Shown here: one piece after another, positions 9,275 through 17,219 of the stretch
How positions within the stretch are numbered: position 1 is the first letter of the stretch
Layout of the letters: every line of letters begins with the position of its first letter
Assembly: GCA_964443885.1 (NCBI GenBank)
Contig: CAYUES010000001.1
Location: 7,291-71,290 of the forward strand
From: OMIS01 sp964443885
GTDB lineage: Bacteria > Patescibacteriota > Microgenomatia > UBA1400 > PJMF01
Reading direction: 5' to 3'
Length of the DNA stretch: 64,000 nt
Program-made: the position numbers and the translations under genes
The notes under the pieces: generated by a model
What the model was told of the DNA's origin: nothing
Seen by the model: only the letters and a program-made list of their open reading frames with translations
The model's database searches: none

Positions 9275-9931
9275 ATGCCTAATGCTCAACAAAAAAACTA
9301 CTGTCGCCTCTACCTGGTTCGCCATGGTGAGAGTGAAGGTAATGTGTTGGGGGTCATTCAAGGGCATGCAGACTTCCCTCTTACTGAGCGTGGTAAGCAA
9401 CAAGCAGCCCAATTGGCAAGTGATTTAGAAGGTGTCGAGTTTGCGGCTGTTTTTGCCTCAGATTTAGTGCGAGCAAGCCAAACAGCGGCGGTTGTGGCCA
9501 GTAATCGCAAGCTGGCGGTCACTACAACTGCGTTACTACGTGAGCGTAGCTTCGGAAAGTATGAAAAGGAGCTTAGCGTTGAGTCCCAACGAGAGCTTCG
9601 AGAGCTCTTACAGCAACATGAAGCAGTCGCCACCAAAGAGCTTTTTCACAAAAAATTGGGCTCAGATATTGAATCTGACGAGGAAGTGGTCGGTCGATTT
9701 ATCAACTTTTTGCGGGAAGTAGCGGTGGCCTACGCTGCTAGCAACATTTTAGTCGTTTCCCACTCAGGAATGCTCAAAAGTCTCTTAATTCACTTAGGCT
9801 ATGCTACCTATCAGGAGCTAAAACACGGTAGTATACCTAATGCCTCTTATATCGTTATTGAGTCCGATGGCGTCGATTTCTTCATCCAAGAGACAGTTGG
9901 GATCATCAAAACGCCTGTGGAAAATATATAG
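9275..9931 (+). CDS. Histidine phosphatase superfamily protein (PGM-like)
   Basis: Begins with the phosphohistidine motif LVRHGESEGN and has the second catalytic histidine in VVSHSGM, the hallmarks of the branch containing cofactor-dependent phosphoglycerate mutases, fructose-2,6-bisphosphatase and alpha-ribazole phosphatase. At 218 residues it is within the range of these phosphatases. Since a cofactor-independent phosphoglycerate mutase is present at 10897, a phosphatase role is more likely than glycolysis. I start at ATG 9275; the frame extends to a TTG at 9227 but without supporting signals. Substrate unassigned. Confidence 0.82.
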   Translation: MPNAQQKNYCRLYLVRHGESEGNVLGVIQGHADFPLTERGKQQAAQLASDLEGVEFAAVFASDLVRASQTAAVVASNRKLAVTTTALLRERSFGKYEKELSVESQRELRELLQQHEAVATKELFHKKLGSDIESDEEVVGRFINFLREVAVAYAASNILVVSHSGMLKSLLIHLGYATYQELKHGSIPNASYIVIESDGVDFFIQETVGIIKTPVENI

Positions 9932-10052
9932 GCCAAACAACTTGAATGTTATAGAATCTTATTCTCGCTGAAGTACTAGCCTATAGCTATGAAAAATCAG
10001 TATACATAGTCTCAATAGTATTTCTATATTCTCTACAGTACTGCCCTAAAAT

Positions 10053-10673
10053 CTAATACTGAAATTTACGAATCAGTCCGACTACTCTTCCTTGAATTTG
10101 AACATTGGTAGCATAGATGGGACTCATCGTTGCGTTAGCAGGTTCCAACCGAACGCGGGTCATTTCTTTGTAAAATCGTTTCAAAGTTGCTAAGCCGTTA
10201 TCCAAAAGTGCTACCACGATATCGCCATCGTGAACTTCTTGGGTTTCTTCAATCACCACATAATCCCCATCAGCGATATGATCTTCGATCATTGACTCGC
10301 CTTTGACTTGTAAAACATACGAGCGACGTTTGCCACTAATCATTTCTGGTGAAACTTTGAAAGTTGCGTTTGGATCGTGGTGTGGTTCAATCGGTGAACC
10401 AGCAGCAATAAAGCCCATCACTGGCAAGTCGATACTTTCGGCCATCTTCAAAAATGTGCGATCGAGTAACTCAATACCGCGTACTGAGCCTTCATGCTTG
10501 CGAATAACTTTTTTTCGTTGGAGAGCTTGCAGATGCTCATGAACTGTCGCCAATGATGAGACACCAATTGACTCTGCAATTTCTTTGAGCGTTGGTGAGT
10601 AGCCATTTTTTTGTAAATACTGCGCAATAAAGTCAACAATCTGTCGTTGTCGTTTGTATAGTGTAACTGCCAT
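10053..10673 (-). CDS. lexA: LexA-type SOS repressor
   Basis: A 206-residue LexA with an N-terminal winged-helix domain (TLYKRQRQIVDFIAQYLQ; the GYSPTLKEIAESIGVSS helix-turn-helix), an Ala-Gly self-cleavage site in MGFIAAGSP, and a C-terminal peptidase fold with catalytic Ser in GESMIEDH and Lys in LATLKRF. It should repress DNA-repair genes until RecA stimulates self-cleavage. The ATG at 10673 is chosen because it is preceded by GGAAGGAACC, a good Shine-Dalgarno sequence; the longer frame uses a GTG. An inverted repeat in its leader (10707-10727) may be autoregulatory. uvrA, uvrB, recQ and rarA in this window are plausible regulon members, but I found no shared operator. Confidence 0.92.
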   Translation of the reverse strand: MAVTLYKRQRQIVDFIAQYLQKNGYSPTLKEIAESIGVSSLATVHEHLQALQRKKVIRKHEGSVRGIELLDRTFLKMAESIDLPVMGFIAAGSPIEPHHDPNATFKVSPEMISGKRRSYVLQVKGESMIEDHIADGDYVVIEETQEVHDGDIVVALLDNGLATLKRFYKEMTRVRLEPANATMSPIYATNVQIQGRVVGLIRKFQY

Positions 10674-10706
10674 GGGTTCCTTCCGTATAAAAACTGAGTA
10701 ATTTGT

Positions 10707-10727
10707 TTCGGGCGTATCTTTCCCGAA
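10707..10727. promoter_or_regulatory. Inverted repeat in the lexA leader
   Basis: TTCGGG and CCCGAA, perfect 6-base arms separated by nine bases, lie 34 bases upstream of the lexA ATG. Either a repressor operator or a 5'-UTR hairpin is possible. I did not find the same palindrome upstream of the other repair genes here. Confidence 0.35.
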
Positions 10728-10896
10728 GTACACTTAGAATAGCCGAACATGAGGCGAATCGACAATTAGATCTTAAGCTGTCTAACTGTATCATCTAATA
10801 TCCAAGAGGGTCAGTTGGGGAGGAAGAAGTTTCGGTTTTTGAAGTCAGCTCTAATTGATACATTTCTGAGGTTGCCTTTTCAAGGTGTAATCTCAC

Positions 10897-12636
10897 TTAA
10901 ACCAGTGCGCGCCCAGTCATGGAAGATGGCTTTTCAATCCCCATTGCTTTCAGAATTGTGGGTGCGACATCAGCTAAAATGCCGGTCGGCAGCATATTGG
11001 GACGAGTAAACTGTTTGCCAATCACAAAAAACGGCACTGGATAAGAAGAATGCTCGGTATCGACTTCACCAGTTTGGTTATTAATCATCTCTTCGACATT
11101 ACCGTGATCAGCAGTGATAAAGACCATACCACCTAGTAATAGGACTTGATTAACGATCTTGCCTACCACCTCGTCTACCACCTCACAGGCTTTAATAGCT
11201 GCTTCTAAGTTGCCTGTATGGCCAACCATGTCCCCATTACAGATGTTGGCAATGACGATATCAAAGGTATTTGTTTTGAGATACTTGATCATCTCATCAG
11301 CAATTTCATAGGCACTCATTTCTGGGGCTTGGTCGTATGACTTGACACCTTTGGAAGGGATGATCACCCGTTTTTCACCAGGGAACATATCTTCTTTTTG
11401 GCCGTTCATGTAGTAAGTAACAAAACGCTCCTTCTCTGTTTCGGTGATGCGAAGCTGGCGCAAACTATTGTCGGCGAAAACTTTTCCAAGCGGATTTTTA
11501 ATATTTTGGGGTGGGAAACCAATATCGACAGGGAGTCCATCCTCATAGTTGGTCATCGTCACAAAGTATAAATTACCAACAATTTTTTGTCTTTGAAAAG
11601 TTTGAGAAGTTATATCCTGTTGAATATTTGTCTTCTCATATTTCTCAGTATATGGGTCAAAAGCAACATGCTTCACACCTTTTTCAAAGTCGGGCATCAC
11701 AAATGCTCGTGTTAACTCACGGGGGCGGTCGATACGATAGTTGAAGAAAATTGCAGCATCATTATCAGCAATACTACGGTGAGTGCCATCACTATTACAG
11801 ACACAGATGGGCTCGATAAATTCATCGGTGATGCCTTGATCATACTGGGTCTGCATGGCTTGGATAGGATCAAGAATACATTGACGACCATCTCCCAAAG
11901 TTAAGGCATTGTAGGCTTTTTCAATACGCTCCCAGCGTTTATCCCGATCCATCGCGAAGTATCTGCCCATTAACGTGGCAATTTCTCCGACACCAATACT
12001 CTTACAGTGATCAATGAGTTGTTGCACGTAACTAATACCAGAAGTTGGAGGTGAGTCACGGCCATCAGTAAATCCGTGGATGTACACTTTGCTTACTTCT
12101 TGTTGCTTACAAAAGTTTAATAATGCGTAGAGATGTTCAATGTTTGAATGTACGCCACCAGCACCAATTAAACCCATCAAGTGCAGTGTCGAGTTATGCG
12201 CTTTAACATGGTTAACCGCATTCAAAAAAGCAGTATTTGAGTAAAACGATCCATCAGCAATTGCCATATTAATACGTGGTAAATCTTGATAGACAATGTG
12301 GCCAGCACCAATATTTAGATGGCCTGTTTCGGTATTGCCATTTTCTGCTTGTGGTAAGCCAACGGCTTGGCCACTGGCTTCAAGTTGAGTATGGGGGTAA
12401 GATAGCCAAAACTTGTTGATGTTTGGGGTTTTTGCTCGTTTAATTGCATTTCCAGGGTTGTCAGGACCAATTCCCCAGCCATCAAGTACGAGGAGTACTA
12501 CTGGGCGTACTCCTTTATAACTTCCGGTTCGGCTCATGGAGTTGAAGGCGAGCTCACTTACAATGGGCTCGAACGAAGTTCTAGGGACTTCGGGAGTAAT
12601 AGAGTCGACGGGTGTGGTGGTTTGATTACTATCCAT
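10897..12636 (-). CDS. gpmI: 2,3-bisphosphoglycerate-independent phosphoglycerate mutase
   Basis: Interconverts 3- and 2-phosphoglycerate through a phosphoenzyme. The 579-residue product has the alkaline-phosphatase-superfamily metal motifs (LDGWGIG; DMVGHTG; ITADHGNVEEM; the histidine in TEHSSYPVPFF) and the substrate motifs FTDGRDSPP and MGRYFAMDRDKRWER. The nucleophile segment reads GNTETGHLNIG, placing Thr where characterised enzymes have Ser (GNSEVGH). The N-terminus carries a ~40-residue extension before the first strand. The start at 12636 is supported by GGAAGAG eight bases upstream. It follows the enolase-like gene on the same strand with a 57-base gap, so the two lower-glycolysis genes probably share transcription. 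Confidence 0.93.
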   Translation of the reverse strand: MDSNQTTTPVDSITPEVPRTSFEPIVSELAFNSMSRTGSYKGVRPVVLLVLDGWGIGPDNPGNAIKRAKTPNINKFWLSYPHTQLEASGQAVGLPQAENGNTETGHLNIGAGHIVYQDLPRINMAIADGSFYSNTAFLNAVNHVKAHNSTLHLMGLIGAGGVHSNIEHLYALLNFCKQQEVSKVYIHGFTDGRDSPPTSGISYVQQLIDHCKSIGVGEIATLMGRYFAMDRDKRWERIEKAYNALTLGDGRQCILDPIQAMQTQYDQGITDEFIEPICVCNSDGTHRSIADNDAAIFFNYRIDRPRELTRAFVMPDFEKGVKHVAFDPYTEKYEKTNIQQDITSQTFQRQKIVGNLYFVTMTNYEDGLPVDIGFPPQNIKNPLGKVFADNSLRQLRITETEKERFVTYYMNGQKEDMFPGEKRVIIPSKGVKSYDQAPEMSAYEIADEMIKYLKTNTFDIVIANICNGDMVGHTGNLEAAIKACEVVDEVVGKIVNQVLLLGGMVFITADHGNVEEMINNQTGEVDTEHSSYPVPFFVIGKQFTRPNMLPTGILADVAPTILKAMGIEKPSSMTGRALV

Positions 12637-12693
12637 ATACTCTTCCTACTATAACTCTCTTTTTCTATATCTGGCAGAGGCAGTTATACGCAA

Positions 12694-13986
12694 CTATGCA
12701 GTTTGGGTTTGTGCAGGTGTTTGCTGTTGATAGTGTTGGGCGATTTCAAAGTTAATCTGTGCTAGACGATTATACTTTGCGGTGCGTTCACCTCGATTAG
12801 TAGGACCAAACTTGGCGTAGTCAGAACCCACCCCCACTGCAAAATCAGCAATGAAGTCATCGTTGGTTTCGCCACTCCGGTGTGACATCACGATCTGCCA
12901 GTTAGCAGCCTTCGCAACTTTAATCACCTCGATTGTTTCTGTAATCGTACCGACCTGGTTTGGTTTGACCAGCAGTGTATTACAAAGTTTATTGGCAATG
13001 GCATTTTCTAGCTTTGCTTTATTAGTAGCCAGGAAACTATCGCCGACGATCTTGGTAGTTTCACCAATCTCGGCTGTCACTGCCTTCCACATATTCGTGT
13101 CATCTTCCTGGTAGGGGTCTTCTAGGTAGAATACATTGTACATATCGCGCATTTTTTTATAGTATGCCAGTAGTTCCTCGCCAGAATACGGTTGTGAACG
13201 ATCTTTTATCGTATAACGGCCACCTGAATATAACTGTTCAGCCGCGACATCAACACCAAAGAACAAATCTTGAGTAAAGGTATACGGCGTGGCTTTGATA
13301 GTTTCGACCATGATCTCAAAAACGTCACTATTACTATACAGGTTTGGAGTGAAGCCACCGACTAGTCCCACCGAGTGAATTGCTCCTTTTAAAATCAACA
13401 CTTCTTCGAGTTTTTGAAAAATAGTGACAGCCATGTCGAGTGAGCCTTCATAACTCAAGTGACTAGCAGGAATAACTTGAAACTCTTGGAAGTCTAAGTT
13501 ATTTGCTCCATGCTCTCCTCCATTTACCACGGTGTAGATACAGGTTGGAATTGTCAGTGATTGGGTCAGCTGATACTTTTGCATGATGTAGTAGTACAGA
13601 GGGACGTTCTGGGAAAGTGCGCCAGCCTTGAGGGTGGCCTGGGAAACAGCGAGGACGGCGTTTACCCCGAGCTTTGATTTATTTGGTGTGCCATCTAACT
13701 GGATTAAAATATTGTCAATTTCTTCTTGATTAGTGGGATCTTTGCCAATAATTTGTGGCGCAATATAGGTATTAATATAGTTGACGGCCGTCAAGACACC
13801 TTTGCCGAGCATGCGGTTGGGATCTTTGTCCCGTAGCTCTAGTGCTTCATACTTTCCAATTGAAGTACCAGTGGGAACACTAGTTGCCACAATACCCCCT
13901 GTATCAAGCCAAAGTGTGCACTCAATAGTAGGCCAACCTCGAGAGTCGAGGATTTCACGCGCGTATATTCCTTGAATGATTGCCAT
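12694..13986 (-). CDS. Enolase paralogue lacking one catalytic glutamate
   Basis: A 430-residue enolase fold. Conserved residues include H159 (NGGEH), E168 (QEF), metal ligands D246, E289 and D316, the base K341 (VKPNQVG), H369 (MSHRSGET) and K392. The invariant DEGG motif, which supplies the carboxylate corresponding to yeast E211, is replaced by LVGG (residues 208-211), and the active-site loop reads VPTGTSIG instead of VPSGAS-TG. Loss of this residue should strongly reduce normal enolase activity, so this copy may be impaired, regulatory or act on another substrate. A second enolase at 60022 keeps the full set. The gene sits between gpmI and a degenerate PEP-synthase-like gene. Confidence 0.9.
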   Translation of the reverse strand: MAIIQGIYAREILDSRGWPTIECTLWLDTGGIVATSVPTGTSIGKYEALELRDKDPNRMLGKGVLTAVNYINTYIAPQIIGKDPTNQEEIDNILIQLDGTPNKSKLGVNAVLAVSQATLKAGALSQNVPLYYYIMQKYQLTQSLTIPTCIYTVVNGGEHGANNLDFQEFQVIPASHLSYEGSLDMAVTIFQKLEEVLILKGAIHSVGLVGGFTPNLYSNSDVFEIMVETIKATPYTFTQDLFFGVDVAAEQLYSGGRYTIKDRSQPYSGEELLAYYKKMRDMYNVFYLEDPYQEDDTNMWKAVTAEIGETTKIVGDSFLATNKAKLENAIANKLCNTLLVKPNQVGTITETIEVIKVAKAANWQIVMSHRSGETNDDFIADFAVGVGSDYAKFGPTNRGERTAKYNRLAQINFEIAQHYQQQTPAQTQTA

Positions 13987-14014
13987 AAGTATTCAATAAG
14001 TAACAATACGTAGT

Positions 14015-15865
14015 TTATTGTAAATATGCAAGCTGCTTTTCTTCAATTTCTGAAATTGTAGTATGAGTAATTTGGGCAGCTGCGGGTTTTACTACTACTC
14101 CATGATACCCGAGTTTGACGGCCTGTGCTACTAGGTCGTGTGAGTAATCCTCAAGATGTAGATTGAGTTGCAAGGGCTGCATCAAGGTTCGCAGCTCTTG
14201 CAGCTCCAAGACAGTTTGAGCAAGCTGCTCCAGTAGCTTGGAGACCGCAGTTTGATCCATCGTGTAGTGTTGGTAGATTTCAGGATTATCAGGATCGATA
14301 CCAAGTAGTAAGGCATGCAAACTTTTTGCATTGACTGAAAGTCCCGCCAACTTGTGGGTGGGGTACGAACGCAGGTTCAAGATATTTTCAGGCGTATTAA
14401 CTTGCATCCAGATCGAGAAATGAGGATTATTGAAAAGCCCTGCTCGCTCTACTTCACTAATAATGTACTCAAGTTCATGCGGGGTGCGGACAAACGGCAC
14501 TAAAAATGCCAGTGAGGACTGCGTTTTATGCAAGGCGGTCTTCAAAACTTCAATCTCAAACTGCAGTAACTGAGGTTGGCGATTGAGTTGTAGCCCACCT
14601 CTGTATCCCAAGTATGGATTGGGCTCGGAAGGTTCGTAGTTTTCACTGTAGCGAAGTTGACGGAGCTCACTGGAAGTAAAGTTTTGTGAACGGTAGATAA
14701 CTGGCTTGAGCGGTAACGCTGCTTGATACGTATGAATCGTCTCAACAAGCTCTTTGAGCAACTGCTGTTTTTGTTTGGACTGAATGACGTGGAGCGGATG
14801 AATTCCAAACTTGGCTAGCGTGTACTCACTGCGCAATACCCCAATTCCCTCGACAGCGGGAAAAAGGTGTGGCAAGTGTTTTTGGGGATTGCCAGTCGAA
14901 ATCAGTAGCTTTGTCATCGTTTTTTTGAGCGGGGCGGTTTTGAGAGCTTCCTCAAGATCTTCGGTAATATCAGTAATAAAGATGCCCTCTTTAGTCAGTT
15001 CCCAAGCTACAATTTGCTGCGATAAGCGTTTTTGTTTGATCGCAAAGACAATTTGAGCAATCGCTTGGACTTGTTCTTCCGTTACTGAACCATGTTTTTG
15101 GTACTGTTGCGGGACTGGGAAAGAAATTAATTTGTCAGCTTCGCGACGGTACTGTTTGGTTTTGGTTGCAATCGTTTGATCAACAATTTGCCAACTGCGC
15201 ACATCCACCGAAAAAGAGTCACTAGCATCGAGTAGTAACTGTTGGTCAGGACTGCCCCAGATCGCCTGGATTAAAACCTGACTTTTGGTGGCCTTTTTGG
15301 GGTGTGCCGTAAACCCCAATCCAGATACGACCGGCTGATGTTGTGCCTGGATAATAATGGGTGTTGGTGCCAGGTGAATTTGACGAAGTTGGTGGTGTTT
15401 TTCAACGGCTCTAAAAACCAGTTCTGCCCAGGCTGCTAAAAATGACTCAATCAAGTTAGCTTCGCCTTGAATGTGCATAAAATCACTGCGATCAAAACCT
15501 AAGTAGTGGTTGGCAGGAATAATTGCTACAAAGTGTTCCGAAAAACGACGATGATACTGTGAAAGTAGCTCTTTTAAAAACCAAGTCGGTAGCTTCTGCT
15601 CGGTGAGGGTTTTTGTAATGTGTTTTTTTAACTTTTGCAGCTTGGTAGGATCGAGGTCATCAGGACTTTGACTGGACTGTGAAAGAACGCTGAAAAGTTT
15701 ATTTTCTTGAGCAATACGGTATAACGTTTCTGGTGGGATAAGAAGAGTTTCAGGAAGCGGAATTCCTTCTGCAAATAACTTGCCAAAGATCACACCCTGT
15801 GTTCCGACCTGAGAAGGTCCAAAATGTAAAAATTGTTCCACTGGAATCACCACCGGGCTAGGCAT
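14015..15865 (-). CDS. PEP synthase-like protein without phosphohistidine domain
   Basis: The 616-residue protein aligns by eye with PpsA at both ends. The N-terminus (residues 10-45) matches the start of the PEP/pyruvate-binding ATP-grasp domain. Residues ~312-616 match the PEP-utilising barrel (STGNP...VEGIGVLRSEY, NPYLGYRGG, LVPFVRTPHE). The swivelling domain with the GGxTSHAA phosphohistidine motif is missing between them. The SIGSNDLTQ motif is degenerate, the C-terminal catalytic Cys (GICGQ in PpsA) is not visible, and QARPET is replaced by ITDITED. Full PpsA is ~790 residues. It is probably not a PEP synthase and may be a regulatory or repurposed paralogue. A TATGAT box ends six bases before the ATG. 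Confidence 0.72.
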   Translation of the reverse strand: MPSPVVIPVEQFLHFGPSQVGTQGVIFGKLFAEGIPLPETLLIPPETLYRIAQENKLFSVLSQSSQSPDDLDPTKLQKLKKHITKTLTEQKLPTWFLKELLSQYHRRFSEHFVAIIPANHYLGFDRSDFMHIQGEANLIESFLAAWAELVFRAVEKHHQLRQIHLAPTPIIIQAQHQPVVSGLGFTAHPKKATKSQVLIQAIWGSPDQQLLLDASDSFSVDVRSWQIVDQTIATKTKQYRREADKLISFPVPQQYQKHGSVTEEQVQAIAQIVFAIKQKRLSQQIVAWELTKEGIFITDITEDLEEALKTAPLKKTMTKLLISTGNPQKHLPHLFPAVEGIGVLRSEYTLAKFGIHPLHVIQSKQKQQLLKELVETIHTYQAALPLKPVIYRSQNFTSSELRQLRYSENYEPSEPNPYLGYRGGLQLNRQPQLLQFEIEVLKTALHKTQSSLAFLVPFVRTPHELEYIISEVERAGLFNNPHFSIWMQVNTPENILNLRSYPTHKLAGLSVNAKSLHALLLGIDPDNPEIYQHYTMDQTAVSKLLEQLAQTVLELQELRTLMQPLQLNLHLEDYSHDLVAQAVKLGYHGVVVKPAAAQITHTTISEIEEKQLAYLQ

Positions 15866-15957
15866 ATATTCATCATACCCTATTTGATGAGGGAAAATAA
15901 AGATGCGACTACAGAGTAGTGATGATACAAGAGTTTTGAGTGAATGTACTGCAGCTT

Positions 15958-17040
15958 TTACCCACGCTTCTTGAGCTGATCTTTAAACCAGTCCACCCAA
16001 GGAATTGGAGCTGGATCAAGATTATGAATCATGGCTAAATAGAATGACGTATATGCGCCAAAGACGAGCAGCTCAAAGGCTTGTTCTAGCTTGGTTTTGG
16101 TAGTGAGTGTTAGGCTGCGATGTTCGATTTTGTTCTGCTCTAAAACATCAGACGTCAAGGTGGCGCGTAAGCGATTGCTTTGTAAGTACAACTCTGATTC
16201 GATAATAAAGAAGATGATCGCATCATCAAGATTAACTGGAAACTTCAAGCCTTCCATCAAGTGATGATTAAGCTCTGGGATCACTCGATACTCAGAATAC
16301 GTCTTTGCGTTTTCATTGAGTTGGTTGGCCAAGACGTGTGCGACTCCCTCGAGGTGTCCAGCCGCTGTAATCACCGGGATACGAGTTGAGAACTCAAATG
16401 CAAGTAACTTAGAAGGATTAACTTCATCGGCAATATCAACACCAGAGAGCAAGTGAGCTTTCGCAATTGCCTCAAGAACCGCCGAAACTTCTGCGTCAGT
16501 GACGTTGAGCAGGCCAGCTTGTGCGAATAACGCAATTTGACCAAAAATTGAGTAGCCCAGTCCCATCCGTGGTTGGTTGGACGGGTTGTAGGTTGGCTCG
16601 AAGACTAAGACGGGGAAGTTGTGCTCTTTGAGTAGTTCTGCAAGTTTTCCACCAGACGTAATACCAGTTACTTTTGCACCTTTGTTAATAGCATCTTGAG
16701 TTGCGGCCAGCGTTTCTTCGGTTGAACCAGAGTAACTTGAAGCGATCACCAACGTATTTTCATTGACAAACTCTGGCAACGTGTAGTCAGGTACAATTAT
16801 GACCGGGACTTTGAGCTCGTCTTTAAAAACAGTTTGAATTACATGAGTACCAAGCACTGAGCCACCCATACCAGCGACCACAACATTAGTTACTTGGCGA
16901 TACGAGTCGTCGAAGTGCAGTGATTTTGCAACTTCCCAAACTTGTTGCACCTGGCTGTTCATTTGCTCAATCGAGCCAAGCACATTATGTTTGTCAATTT
17001 CAGCAATCTGTTCACGTGAGTCCAACAACTTGTCTGCCAT
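15958..17040 (-). CDS. Bifunctional phosphoglucose/phosphomannose isomerase
   Basis: Matches the short PGI/PMI branch of the SIS superfamily (360 residues against ~550 for classical PGI). Visible features are the first SIS motif VVAGMGGSVLGT near residue 54, the phosphate-binding SSYSGSTEET near 96, and PRMGLGYS. It interconverts glucose-6-P, mannose-6-P and fructose-6-P, feeding glycolysis and sugar-nucleotide synthesis. The start is supported by AAGGAG seven bases upstream. It lies downstream of the phosphohexomutase gene on the same strand, with a 179-base gap containing no other gene, and the two enzymes use the same metabolite pool. Confidence 0.9.
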   Translation of the reverse strand: MADKLLDSREQIAEIDKHNVLGSIEQMNSQVQQVWEVAKSLHFDDSYRQVTNVVVAGMGGSVLGTHVIQTVFKDELKVPVIIVPDYTLPEFVNENTLVIASSYSGSTEETLAATQDAINKGAKVTGITSGGKLAELLKEHNFPVLVFEPTYNPSNQPRMGLGYSIFGQIALFAQAGLLNVTDAEVSAVLEAIAKAHLLSGVDIADEVNPSKLLAFEFSTRIPVITAAGHLEGVAHVLANQLNENAKTYSEYRVIPELNHHLMEGLKFPVNLDDAIIFFIIESELYLQSNRLRATLTSDVLEQNKIEHRSLTLTTKTKLEQAFELLVFGAYTSFYLAMIHNLDPAPIPWVDWFKDQLKKRG

Positions 17041-17219
17041 ACTGCTCCTTTTCTGATTTTTACTAATTTTCTAGTGTCTCAGTTTACTGCAGGAGACGTT
17101 CGCCAATAGCTCACTGCGTAGTCAGACTATACATAATCACTCAAGTTTCCTCCAGTAACAATGACGTCTTCCTAAGCCTCCTTACGCAAACAGACACACT
17201 AGTTAATTTCAATATCCGA

